Assembly (NCBI GenBank): GCA_964629575.1
Contig: CAZVUM010000009.1
Coordinates: 38,118 to 102,117, forward strand
From: JAYPWI01 sp964629575
GTDB lineage: Bacteria; Actinomycetota; Acidimicrobiia; Acidimicrobiales; Poriferisodalaceae
Direction: 5' to 3'
DNA length: 64,000 nucleotides
Position 1 is the first letter of the stretch, and every line of letters starts with the position of its first letter. This document shows, piece by piece, positions 1 to 7,412 of the stretch. A model generated the notes under the pieces. That model saw only the letters and a program-made list of their open reading frames with translations, did no database searches and had not been told where the DNA came from. Both the position numbers and the translations under genes were made by a program.

Positions 1-391
1 TTCCCGGCTCGGTCATGGCGACCGCGGTGATGAGCTCGCCCGAAGCAATACCCGGGAGCCACCGCTGCGCCTGCTCCTCGTTGCAGTACGAGATGAAGTA
101 CGGCGAGGTGATGTCGTTGTGCAGCGAGATTCCGAGAGCGCCACCGCCGATCCCCGCGTACGCCATCTCTTCGTCGAGCACGGCGTTGAAGCGGAAGTCG
201 TTCGACCCGCCGCCGCCGTACTCCTCGGGCACCGACATCCCAACGAAGCCGTGCTTGCCCGCCTCCACGTAGATCTGGCGGTCCATGATCCCGGCCGCTT
301 CGAACTCGTCGATGCGCGGCACCATCTCTTTGTCGCTGAAGGCCCTGAAGCTGTTGCGGAACAGCTCGTGCTCCTCTTCATAGATCGACAT
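1..391 (-). CDS. Acyl-CoA dehydrogenase, N-terminal part (runs off window edge)
   Basis: Reading the minus strand from an ATG at 391 gives about 130 residues before the window ends. They match the N-terminal helical domain of FAD-dependent acyl-CoA dehydrogenases: an opening EEEHELFRNSFRAF, then VPEEYGGGG, and the substrate/FAD-loop motif AMTEPG at the edge. The family oxidises acyl-CoA thioesters to enoyl-CoA. A GGGGAG lies 12 nt before the start, somewhat far for a ribosome site. The gene is divergent from the amidohydrolase at 513, with the 121-bp space between them presumably holding both promoters. The C-terminal domain with the catalytic glutamate is outside the window, so the substrate class cannot be judged. 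Confidence 0.9.
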   Translation of the reverse strand, partial: MSIYEEEHELFRNSFRAFSDKEMVPRIDEFEAAGIMDRQIYVEAGKHGFVGMSVPEEYGGGGSNDFRFNAVLDEEMAYAGIGGGALGISLHNDITSPYFISYCNEEQAQRWLPGIASGELITAVAMTEPG

Positions 392-512
392 CCGGTGCGC
401 TGTCTCCCCGTACGCGTGCGCACAGAGTTTGGCGCACGCCACGGGAGAGTGTGCAGAAGGCTCACCTAAACTGACGCGGATTCGAAAGTTCGTACCGCCA
501 CAGGGGGCAACC

Positions 513-1769
513 ATGGCAGTCGTCGAACCGGCCGAGATTCCCGCGCCGGACGAGAACAACGAGTGGCGACTGGGGACGCCCGGCTCGAGCGAATGGATGC
601 GCTCACCGCGGCCGGACGCCGTGGACAAGTACTTCATGGTCTCGACGGACGGGCATGCCCAGGAGCCGTCCAGCCTGTGGACCGAGCGCATCGGCGAGGA
701 GTACCGAGACCGCCTTCCCGGCGTGATCCTCGGTGCCAAGGGCGAGAAGTACCAGGCGACGGAGGGGTTCCGGCAGCCCGCACGCCTACAGAACACGGTG
801 TTCGAAGGGCAGGACCTTCTCCGCAACAAAGCCGGGTACACGCCAGAGGAACGCCTCGCCGACCTCGCTGCAGACGGGGCCGATGCCGAGATCCTGTTTC
901 CCAACAAGGGCCTCACGATGTGGGCGACTTCGGACCCGCAGTTCAGCCACGCGATGTGTCGCTGCTACAACGACTGGGCGTGGGAGGTCTACGGGCCGCA
1001 CAACGACCGTCTCGCGCCGATGGCGTGCGTCGCCCCTGCTGCGCTCGACGAAACGATCGCGGAGATCCAGCGGTGCGCTGACCTGGGCTTTCGGGGGTTG
1101 CAGCTGCCCGCCAAGCCCATCTGGGGGCCACCGGACGCCGACGCGCTCAACTACAACCTGCGCGAATTCGATCCGCTCTGGGCGTGCATCACCGACGTGG
1201 ATCTCCCGGTCACCTTCCACATCTCGACGGGCCGAGACCCGCGCACAGCGCGCAGCAGGGGCGGGGCCGTCATCAACTACGCGGTGCACAGCCTGAGCCA
1301 GAACATCGAGCCCATCGCCAACCTGTGTGCATCGGGTGTCGCGGAGCAGTTCCCGACCCTTCGCTTCGGGTCCGTCGAGGCGGGGATCGGCTGGGTCGCA
1401 TGGGCTCTTCAGGCGATGGACGAGGCGTACCTCAAGCACCACATGTGGGTGCGTCCCAAGCTGGACCTTCTGCCGAGCGAGTACTTCCAACGACAGGGCT
1501 TCGCGACCTTCCAGGAGGACGCTGTCGGCCTGGAGGTCGCCGAGAAGTTCGGCCTCATCGACAACTTCATGTGGGCCAACGACTACCCGCACCACGAGGG
1601 GAGTTGGCCTCACTCGGCCGAGGCGATCGAGCGGCAGATGGGCCATCTGACCGATGCTGCACGCGCCAAGATCCTCGGTCTGAATGCGGCCGAGGTGTTC
1701 GGCTTCCCGATCCCCGATCGGTATCTCGATCACGACGACGCACGCCGCGTCGCAGAGAGGCAATCATGA
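513..1769 (+). CDS. Amidohydrolase family 2 (ACMSD-like TIM barrel) protein
   Basis: A 418-residue protein of the amidohydrolase_2 family, which holds metal-dependent decarboxylases and hydrolases of the ACMSD/LigW type. Visible marks are STDGHAQEPSSLW near residue 40 (the N-terminal metal-site strand, here DGH rather than DxHxH), FHISTG near residue 240 and WANDYPHHEGSWP near residue 355, where the family places the catalytic Asp and His. The ATG at 513 was chosen because AGGGGG lies a few bases upstream; the reading frame runs open further back but without family similarity. Its stop overlaps the ATG of the epoxide hydrolase (ATGA), so the two are probably cotranslated. The substrate is unknown; a ring-derived acid or amide would fit the neighbouring oxygenases. 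Confidence 0.88.
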   Translation: MAVVEPAEIPAPDENNEWRLGTPGSSEWMRSPRPDAVDKYFMVSTDGHAQEPSSLWTERIGEEYRDRLPGVILGAKGEKYQATEGFRQPARLQNTVFEGQDLLRNKAGYTPEERLADLAADGADAEILFPNKGLTMWATSDPQFSHAMCRCYNDWAWEVYGPHNDRLAPMACVAPAALDETIAEIQRCADLGFRGLQLPAKPIWGPPDADALNYNLREFDPLWACITDVDLPVTFHISTGRDPRTARSRGGAVINYAVHSLSQNIEPIANLCASGVAEQFPTLRFGSVEAGIGWVAWALQAMDEAYLKHHMWVRPKLDLLPSEYFQRQGFATFQEDAVGLEVAEKFGLIDNFMWANDYPHHEGSWPHSAEAIERQMGHLTDAARAKILGLNAAEVFGFPIPDRYLDHDDARRVAERQS

Positions 1770-2917
1770 CCGACATCAGGCCGTTTGCGATCGGCATCGC
1801 GGACGAACAGCTCGCCGACCTGCGTCAACGCCTCGCGGCGACCCGATGGCCCGAGCAGGAGCTCGTCGACGACTGGTCGCAGGGCATCCCGCTCTCCTAC
1901 ACCCGCGAAGTGGCCGACTATTGGGCCGAGACCTATGACTGGCGGGCCCGCGAAGCGCTGCTCAACCGGTTCGATCAGGGCATCTCCGAGATCGACGGCA
2001 CCGATATTCACTTCATCCACCAGCGGTCGCCTCACGAGGACGCGTTCCCGCTCCTGATCACACACGGGTGGCCCGGGTCGGTCGTGGAGTTCCAGAAGGT
2101 CATCGAGCCCCTGACGAACCCAACCGAACATGGCGGCTCTGCGTCGGACGCCTTCCACGTTGTGGCGCCGTCGCTTCCGGGCTACGGGTTCAGCGGCAAG
2201 CCACCGACGAACGGGTGGGGCGTGGAGAAGATCGCTCAGGTGTGGGGCGAGCTGATGGCCCGGCTCGGATACGACAGATGGGGCGCGCAAGGCGGCGACT
2301 GGGGTGCCGCGGTCACGACTCAAATCGGCCGTGACGCTGGAGAAGCCGGTGAGGGAAACGGTTGCATCGCCATTCACACGAACATGCCGCTCGGTCGTCC
2401 GACTGCCGAGGCCAAGACCAACCCAACCCCAGAGGACCAGGACGCCTTCGCATCGGGTGCTCACTACAACAACTGGGACTCCGGATATTCCAAGGAGCAG
2501 AGCACCCGACCCCAGACCGTGGGCTATGGCCTCACCGACTCGCCGGTCGGTCAGATGGCCTGGATCATGGAGAAGATGTGGGCCTGGACCGACTGCGAGG
2601 GCCATCCAGAGAACGCCCTGAGCCGCGACGAGATGCTCGACAACGTGATGCTCTACTGGCTCACCGCCTCGGGAGCGTCGTCTGCCCGCCTCTACTGGGA
2701 GAGCTTCGGCAACATGGCCGGACGTGGGCGGGTCGAAGTGCCGACGGGGGTGGCGTCGTTCCCGCACGAGATCATCAGGGCTCCCCGCTCATGGTGCGAG
2801 GCCGGCTACAACCTCACCCACTGGACCAAGATGGAGCGCGGCGGCCACTTCGGCGCGTGGGAGCAGCCAGAGGCGTTCGTCGCGGACCTGCGGACCTTCT
2901 TCGGGACGGTGCGGTAG
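1766..2917 (+). CDS. Epoxide hydrolase (alpha/beta hydrolase with EHN domain)
   Basis: A 383-residue protein with the layout of microsomal-type epoxide hydrolases: an N-terminal EHN domain (residues about 1-110, beginning PFAIGIADEQLADLRQRL), then an alpha/beta hydrolase fold. HGWPGS (about residue 98) forms the oxyanion region, GGDWG (about 176) carries the nucleophilic Asp, and HGGHFGAWEQPE near the C-terminus carries the catalytic His. These enzymes open epoxides to diols. The ATG overlaps the upstream stop, and only three bases separate its stop from the GTG of the first Rieske protein. This places it in one operon with oxygenases that could generate epoxides or arene oxides. Confidence 0.92.
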   Translation: MTDIRPFAIGIADEQLADLRQRLAATRWPEQELVDDWSQGIPLSYTREVADYWAETYDWRAREALLNRFDQGISEIDGTDIHFIHQRSPHEDAFPLLITHGWPGSVVEFQKVIEPLTNPTEHGGSASDAFHVVAPSLPGYGFSGKPPTNGWGVEKIAQVWGELMARLGYDRWGAQGGDWGAAVTTQIGRDAGEAGEGNGCIAIHTNMPLGRPTAEAKTNPTPEDQDAFASGAHYNNWDSGYSKEQSTRPQTVGYGLTDSPVGQMAWIMEKMWAWTDCEGHPENALSRDEMLDNVMLYWLTASGASSARLYWESFGNMAGRGRVEVPTGVASFPHEIIRAPRSWCEAGYNLTHWTKMERGGHFGAWEQPEAFVADLRTFFGTVR

Positions 2918-2920
2918 GCG

Positions 2921-4213
2921 GTGAGCGCAGCCCAGCATCGGCATCCACCACTGGCGACGGGCGTGGCGTGGGCCGACGAGCCCTACCACGTCGAAGTCAG
3001 TGTCGACCGCTACCTCGATCAGGAGGTTGTGGACCGCGAGATGGAGCTGATGTGGCCCCGCGTGTGGCAGATCGCCTGCTCGGTGGACCACATGGCACGG
3101 CCAGGCGATTGGTTTGAGCACCGGTGCGGCCCGTACTCGGTGTTGATCGTGCGTGGCGACGACAGCGAGCTACGTGCCTTCCAGAACGTCTGCCGCCATC
3201 GGGGCAACACCCTGTGTCAGGGCGCGGGCGAAGGTCTCGCGGAGATCCGCTGCGTGTTCCACAGCTGGTCGTGGAGCCTGGCGGGTGAGCTGCGAGAGGT
3301 CCCTTCACGCCGAGGCTTCGGCTCGCTGCGCAATGAGGATCTGCCCCTCCTGTCGGCCTCGGTCGGGACGTGGGGACCTCTGGTGTTCGTGAACCTCGAC
3401 CCCGCGGCTGCCCCGCTGGAGGACTGGCTCGAAGGGGTGCCTGGCGACATCGACTGGGTCGGCATCGACGAGTTCCGGTGCGGCGTGACCACCACGACAC
3501 CCGTGAGCTGCAACTGGAAGGTGGTGTCCGAGGGGTTCAGCGAGAGCTACCACGTCCAAGGTCTCCATCCCGAGATGCGACCCTCGTTCGACGAGATCAA
3601 CGCGCCACAACACTTCTGGAATCGGCACGCGGTGAGCTACCAGACCTACGGGGTCCCGAGCCCCCGGCTGTCGGATGTGACCGACCGGGAGGTGTGGGAC
3701 TCGTTCTGTCGCACCCAGGGCGGGCGCCTCGGGCTCCCGCCTGACCAGACGACCGACATGCCGGCACTCGCCGCAGACGAGACGGCCTACGAAGCGCTGG
3801 CCTCTGCCATCCGACGCGACGCTGCGACGCGAGACGTGGACCTCGGCGAGTTCAGCGACGACGAGATCATGGGCTTCCGCCAGTACAACCTGTTCCCCAA
3901 CGCCACCGTGCTCGTGACCGCGGATTCGTTCAACGTGCTGGTGAGCAGACCGTCGACGGCGGTGGACAAGGCGGAGCTGTTCACGCTGCACTTCAAGCGA
4001 TACCCGAGCGGTGCCGAGGTCGGACGCCCGAGCGACGTCGTGAATCCCCAAGACGCCGAGCGGTTGGGGCTCGTCTTCAACCAGGACGTCCGCGTCATGA
4101 ATTCGATCCAGCGAGGCATGCGCCAGCCGGGCCTCACCCACACGATCGTGTCGAGCGAGGAACGCCGGATCCTCAACACCCACCGCGTCCTGGAGGAGTA
4201 CCTGGAGGGTTAG
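2921..4213 (+). CDS. Rieske non-heme iron oxygenase, alpha subunit (first)
   Basis: A 430-residue terminal oxygenase. The Rieske centre is visible as CRHRG followed by CVFHSW (CxH...CxxH, about residues 90-112). The catalytic domain follows, with NWKVVSEGFSESYHVQGLHP (about 190-210), which supplies the two histidines of the 2-His-1-carboxylate iron site. The family inserts oxygen into aromatic, steroid or quaternary-amine substrates using electrons from a separate reductase and ferredoxin. The start is GTG at 2921, just after the epoxide hydrolase stop. No ferredoxin, reductase or beta subunit is encoded nearby, so electrons must come from a partner elsewhere. Confidence 0.93.
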   Translation: MSAAQHRHPPLATGVAWADEPYHVEVSVDRYLDQEVVDREMELMWPRVWQIACSVDHMARPGDWFEHRCGPYSVLIVRGDDSELRAFQNVCRHRGNTLCQGAGEGLAEIRCVFHSWSWSLAGELREVPSRRGFGSLRNEDLPLLSASVGTWGPLVFVNLDPAAAPLEDWLEGVPGDIDWVGIDEFRCGVTTTTPVSCNWKVVSEGFSESYHVQGLHPEMRPSFDEINAPQHFWNRHAVSYQTYGVPSPRLSDVTDREVWDSFCRTQGGRLGLPPDQTTDMPALAADETAYEALASAIRRDAATRDVDLGEFSDDEIMGFRQYNLFPNATVLVTADSFNVLVSRPSTAVDKAELFTLHFKRYPSGAEVGRPSDVVNPQDAERLGLVFNQDVRVMNSIQRGMRQPGLTHTIVSSEERRILNTHRVLEEYLEG

Positions 4214-4235
4214 CGGAGCGCGCGATCCTGGAGGT

Positions 4236-5312
4236 ATGAGCGCGACGTTCCGGCTGCCGTCTGATGAGCGAGACCGGGTCGCCGCCCGGTTCGAGGAGGC
4301 GTGGACGCTTCCGCCCGCGGCCTACACGGATGCGCAGGGCTGGGCGGCCGAGCGCGAGGGGATCTTTCGTCGCGACTGGATCGCAGTCGCCCGTCAGGAG
4401 CAGATCCCCGAGCCAGGCGACCACCTGCCGCTGGACCTCGCGGGCCAGCCGTTGGTGATCCTGCGCGATGAGGACGGGATGCTGCGGGCGTTGAGCAATG
4501 TCTGCCTCCATCGTTCGATGACGTTGGTGGATGAGCCGGGGAACAGTCGGTACCTGACCTGCCCGTATCACCTGTGGAGCTACGACCAGCACGGCCGCCT
4601 CCGCACAGCGCCGCTGATGGATGGTGTCGACGACTTCGATGCGTCGGACTGCCGTCTGATGTTGTTCCCGCTGGAAGTGTGGGAGGGCTTCGTGTTCGTG
4701 TCGCTCGACCACACTGTGGAGCCGCTCGGGCCCCAGCTCGAACCGCTCGCCGACATCCTTGGCCCATGGTCGTTCTCCGAACAGGTCGTGGTGGCCACCG
4801 TCGACTTCGAGAGCCCGTGGAATTGGAAGCTGCTCGTCGAGAACTTCATGGAGGCGTACCACCACATCGGGCCCCATCGCACGACCCTGCAGCCCCGATA
4901 CCCCGCCGCCAACAGCTACACCGTCGACAACGGCGGTCGGCCATGGGCGGCGCTGCGGATGCCCGGCGACGGTATCGAGCTGATCGCGGCTGTTGTGTGG
5001 CCCACGCTGCTCGTGGCGGCGTCTGAGTTCGGGCCGATCTGGTACCAGATGGACGTCGATGCCCACGACCACTTCCACCTGCGAACGCATCTCCTGGGCG
5101 ATCCGGGGATGGTCGACGACGCCGACTTCCAGGCAGCCTTGACGGGGCGCACGGACGCGATGCGCTACGTCCACATCGAGGACATTCGGGTCAACGAGGG
5201 TCCGTGGAAGGGCCTTCATTCGCCGTCGGCTCAACAAGGACGACTGGCGCCGCTCGAGTTGGCGATCTGGCAGCTCAACCAGCTCTGGTTGGACCGCGTC
5301 TGCCCGAGTTGA
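4236..5312 (+). CDS. Rieske non-heme iron oxygenase, alpha subunit (second)
   Basis: A 358-residue Rieske oxygenase only distantly similar to its upstream neighbour. The Rieske motif reads CLHRSM then CPYHLWSY (about residues 90-115), and the iron-site helix reads NWKLLVENFMEAYHHIGPH (about 195-215). GGAGG lies just before the ATG at 4236. It follows the first Rieske gene by 22 bp in the same direction, so the pair is probably one operon acting on the same compound or in successive steps. Its TGA stop (5310-5312) lies inside the left arm of the palindrome at 5306-5346, so transcription likely ends there. Confidence 0.93.
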   Translation: MSATFRLPSDERDRVAARFEEAWTLPPAAYTDAQGWAAEREGIFRRDWIAVARQEQIPEPGDHLPLDLAGQPLVILRDEDGMLRALSNVCLHRSMTLVDEPGNSRYLTCPYHLWSYDQHGRLRTAPLMDGVDDFDASDCRLMLFPLEVWEGFVFVSLDHTVEPLGPQLEPLADILGPWSFSEQVVVATVDFESPWNWKLLVENFMEAYHHIGPHRTTLQPRYPAANSYTVDNGGRPWAALRMPGDGIELIAAVVWPTLLVAASEFGPIWYQMDVDAHDHFHLRTHLLGDPGMVDDADFQAALTGRTDAMRYVHIEDIRVNEGPWKGLHSPSAQQGRLAPLELAIWQLNQLWLDRVCPS

Positions 5313-5346
5313 GCAACCCGGTGCCTGACACCGAGTTGCTCAACTT
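5306..5346. repeat. Dispersed palindrome, family B copy 1 (convergent gene ends)
   Basis: A near-perfect inverted repeat of about 41 bp. The outer arms are GAGTTGAGCAA and TTGCTCAACTT, and the inner hairpin is GGTGCCTGACACC. It sits between two convergent genes and overlaps the stop codon of the Rieske gene; the FAD enzyme on the other strand ends at 5353. A near-identical copy lies at 25677-25718 in the same kind of place. It is best explained as a bidirectional transcription terminator or a REP-like mobile palindrome. There is no U-tract, so the terminator reading is not certain. Confidence 0.75.
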
Positions 5347-5352
5347 CAGGCC

Positions 5353-6498
5353 CTACAGAAACCGCGGGGCGAACTCTGCGTGGCTGATCGGAGAGTCCCA
5401 GCCGTCTGGTCCGAACAGCGAGGCTGCGATTCGGCCGATCTCGTCGCTCGACTTGGCCGCTGAGCCGTTGCCGGCGATCGCCACGGCGAGGTCGTCGCTT
5501 CCTTCGACCCAGCCGATGAAAGGGTGGCCGGTCGCCGTCGCCGTGACCACGCAGGGGGCGCTGATGTGGCTGCCGAGCGAGGCGTCGGGCAGTAGGGCGT
5601 GGAGGTTGGCGGCGAGCGCCTCGGCCTCGTCGGGGTCGCCGTCGGTGTGGAACCAGGCGACGAGGTCGCTGGTTTCGAGGTCGTGGGACGCGGTGTAGGT
5701 GCCGCCGATCTTGATGCGGTCGACGCCGTCAGGGAAGCGCACGGGCGGGACCCAGTAGATCTCGCTCACCCGGGGGTCGGGCGGGCCGTCGAGAATGAGG
5801 CTGGGCAGGCTCGGATCGGGGGCGAGGGCGGCCATGACGGTTGTTCGTGGCCGACGCTCCACCGCGACCTGGGCCTCGATGAGGTGGGCGCCGAATGCTC
5901 CGGTCGCGATCAGCACCCGTGTGGCCGTGATCCCGCCCCAGTCGCCGGCGATCTCGTAGGTCCCGGACGCGCGCCGAAGGGCGGTTGCGGCCTGGCTGAT
6001 GACGATTCCGCCGGCGTGGGCGGTGAGCAACGTCTGGGCGGCCACGAGACGGCGTGGGTTGATGTGGCCCGCCGGCGCTGGTTCGTGGAGAAGTGGCAGG
6101 TCAGAGGTGATGTGGATGCCGGTGGTCTCACGGACCCAGTCGGCGTCCACGCGGCGGGCCTGGGAGCCGAGCGGGCGCGCCCGCTCGATCCAACTGTCCG
6201 CATCGTGGTAGCCGGTGACGAGACCGCAGGGTGTGTGGAAGGCGATCCCAGAGCGCCGTGCGATGTCGGGGTAGCGCCCGATCGCGGCTGCGGCGAGCTC
6301 GCTCCAAGCTCCGGTCCTTCCAGCGATGCGCGTGATTCGGCCCTCGTCGGGGTGCGAGTTGAACGGGCCCTCGCTGGTCATGCGGTCGATCGGTTCGGGC
6401 GGGCCGATGAGGGCGACATGTGTTCCGCCCTCGGCCAGGTGACGCGCCGCTGCCGCCCCGATCATTCCGCGCCCGATCACTGCGACGTCGACGTGCAT
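5353..6498 (-). CDS. FAD-dependent oxidoreductase (DAO / sarcosine oxidase-like)
   Basis: A 381-residue flavoprotein of the DAO family, which oxidises amines or amino acids such as sarcosine, glycine or D-amino acids. The FAD-binding Rossmann motif opens the protein (VAVIGRGMIGAAAARHLAEGG, residues 4-24). GYHDADSWIERARPLG and the C-terminal VTATATGHPFIGW fit the family's cap and second FAD contact. The order of family elements is complete and the length is normal. It is convergent with the Rieske operon and so separately expressed. A TAGCGT box six bases upstream of the ATG suggests a leaderless transcript. The substrate cannot be read from the sequence. Confidence 0.85.
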   Translation of the reverse strand: MHVDVAVIGRGMIGAAAARHLAEGGTHVALIGPPEPIDRMTSEGPFNSHPDEGRITRIAGRTGAWSELAAAAIGRYPDIARRSGIAFHTPCGLVTGYHDADSWIERARPLGSQARRVDADWVRETTGIHITSDLPLLHEPAPAGHINPRRLVAAQTLLTAHAGGIVISQAATALRRASGTYEIAGDWGGITATRVLIATGAFGAHLIEAQVAVERRPRTTVMAALAPDPSLPSLILDGPPDPRVSEIYWVPPVRFPDGVDRIKIGGTYTASHDLETSDLVAWFHTDGDPDEAEALAANLHALLPDASLGSHISAPCVVTATATGHPFIGWVEGSDDLAVAIAGNGSAAKSSDEIGRIAASLFGPDGWDSPISHAEFAPRFL

Positions 6499-6504
6499 CG
6501 CCAG

Positions 6505-6510
6505 ACGCTA
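6505..6510 (-). promoter_or_regulatory. Probable -10 box for leaderless transcript of the DAO gene
   Basis: On the minus strand TAGCGT stands six bases before the ATG at 6498, matching the actinobacterial TAnnnT -10 consensus. At this distance transcription would begin at or next to the start codon, leaving no ribosome-binding leader. Confidence 0.45.
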
Positions 6511-6514
6511 CGAG

Positions 6515-6561
6515 GTCGAGTCATTCCCGGCCACCGATGGCGCGGCACGACTCGAGGTGGG
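6515..6561. repeat. Solitary unit related to the 49-bp array, inverted
   Basis: Begins GTCGAGTCATTCC and ends GACTCGAGG, so its ends are inverted repeats of each other. Bases 6524-6541 (TTCCCGGCCACCGATGGC) are the exact reverse complement of 6882-6899 in the third unit of the array at 6815-7013. This unit and the array therefore face each other on either side of a small reading frame. Confidence 0.75.
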
Positions 6562-6571
6562 CGAGGCGGAG

Positions 6572-6787
6572 TCAGCGGGCCTTGCGGAGCCGCCGCCAGC
6601 CGTTTCGAAGCAGCCGACGGATGAGCCCGCTCACGGCGACAACACCCGACACGACGAGGGCGAGAATGGTGACCTGGCAGCCAGTCGGATCGTGCACACC
6701 CATCGCCGCCCGGGCGGCCTCAGCCGGTGAGAGCCCTTCGTCCGACTGCGACTCGTCGCTGTCGCGGCGCCCACCTTGTTCTCCCAC
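6572..6787 (-). CDS. Small single-span membrane protein (hypothetical)
   Basis: Seventy-one residues from a GTG at 6787. The first part is acidic and polar, then comes one convincing membrane segment (VTILALVVSGVVAVSGLI, about residues 40-57), and a strongly basic tail ends it (RRLLRNGWRRLRKAR), giving a clear N-out/C-in charge pattern. It belongs to no family I recognise. It lies between the inverted repeat unit at 6515 and the repeat array at 6815, and an alternative start is the ATG 28 codons in. The membrane segment and basic tail argue for a real gene, but no ribosome site is obvious. Confidence 0.4.
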   Translation of the reverse strand: MGEQGGRRDSDESQSDEGLSPAEAARAAMGVHDPTGCQVTILALVVSGVVAVSGLIRRLLRNGWRRLRKAR

Positions 6788-6814
6788 TCGCCAATTCTCG
6801 CTGGGTTCGCCCCC

Positions 6815-7013
6815 GACGTCGAGTCACAGACGCCCAAATATGGCGCGGAATGACTCGGCGGAGGAGGTGGAGTCACAAACGGCCATCGGTGGCCGGGAAC
6901 CACTCCACCTCGGCGGTCGAGTCGCAGACGCCCGAATATGGCGCGGAATGACTCGGCCGGGGAGGTCGAGTCCCAGTGGCCCGAATGTGGCGCGGAATGA
7001 CTCGACCTCGAGG
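6815..7013. repeat. Tandem array of four 49-bp units with inverted ends
   Basis: GAGTC recurs at 6821, 6870, 6919 and 6968, exactly every 49 bases. Units 1, 2 and 4 share CCAGA or CAGA, then GCCCGAATATGG or close variants, and GCGCGGAATGACTCG. Unit 2 in position (6870) is a divergent variant built around GGCCATCGGTGGCCGGGAA. Each unit starts GTCGAGTC or GTGGAGTC and ends GACTCG or CACTCC, so each can fold on itself. The last unit has perfect 11-bp arms (6962-6972 with 6999-7009). The stretch holds no convincing gene. Confidence 0.85.
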
Positions 7014-7030
7014 CGGGAGCTGCCCAAGCG

Positions 7031-7333
7031 CTACGCGATGGTGATGGTGAGTTCGAAGGCGGTGGAGTCGCCGATCGCGAGCTTCTCCTTGGTGCGGATC
7101 GCCTTCTTCAGGGGGAGTACGTACGAGCCAGAGCGAGAGTCGGGGAAGACGGAGGTGCGCCACTCCGAGCCGCCGCATCGCACGCTGACCTTCACCGACC
7201 CGAAGCCTCGGCAAGGAAGCGAGAGGTCGCGGATGTCCTCGGCGAGTTCGTCAGGCAGGGTCACGAACACCCACGACTCATCGCGGGCATCCCATTCCCA
7301 CAGCTCCGCAGAGAACTCGAAGGTCGCGTCCAT
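7031..7333 (-). CDS. DUF1905 domain protein
   Basis: A 100-residue protein matching DUF1905, a small beta-barrel-like domain of unknown function often found next to YdeI-type proteins. Typical elements are the opening FEFSAELWEWDARDESWVFV, TLPDELAEDIRDL, and VKVSVRCGGSEWRTSVFP followed by YVLPLKKAIRTKEKLAIGD. The frame runs open to 7573, but upstream residues have no family character, so I chose the ATG at 7333. GGAG lies unusually close to that ATG, so the true start may be slightly different. It is divergent from the membrane gene at 7413. Confidence 0.8.
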   Translation of the reverse strand: MDATFEFSAELWEWDARDESWVFVTLPDELAEDIRDLSLPCRGFGSVKVSVRCGGSEWRTSVFPDSRSGSYVLPLKKAIRTKEKLAIGDSTAFELTITIA

Positions 7334-7412
7334 CTCCAACCAGTCTGACTCACGAAGTTGCGGGTGCGAGCCCACCGGCCGACTGGATTCGTACGATGGC
7401 CCGGAGGGTCGG

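Noticed and set aside
786..1763. A 325-codon minus-strand frame opposite the amidohydrolase
   Set aside because: It is a shadow of high-GC coding DNA: composition is biased and no motif is present.
1184..1765. Long upstream extension of the epoxide hydrolase frame
   Set aside because: It runs in another frame inside the amidohydrolase gene; the family start is the ATG at 1766.
5599..6624. A 341-codon plus-strand frame opposite the FAD enzyme
   Set aside because: It is antisense to a clear DAO-family gene and has no recognisable domain.
6815..7013. The 49-bp array as a CRISPR
   Set aside because: Units diverge along their whole length, there is no constant repeat with variable spacers, and no cas genes are in the window.
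6420..7412. Open plus-strand frame leading into the membrane protein
   Set aside because: This part is Ser/Arg-rich and lies over the repeat array; the real start is the ATG at 7413 with a ribosome site.
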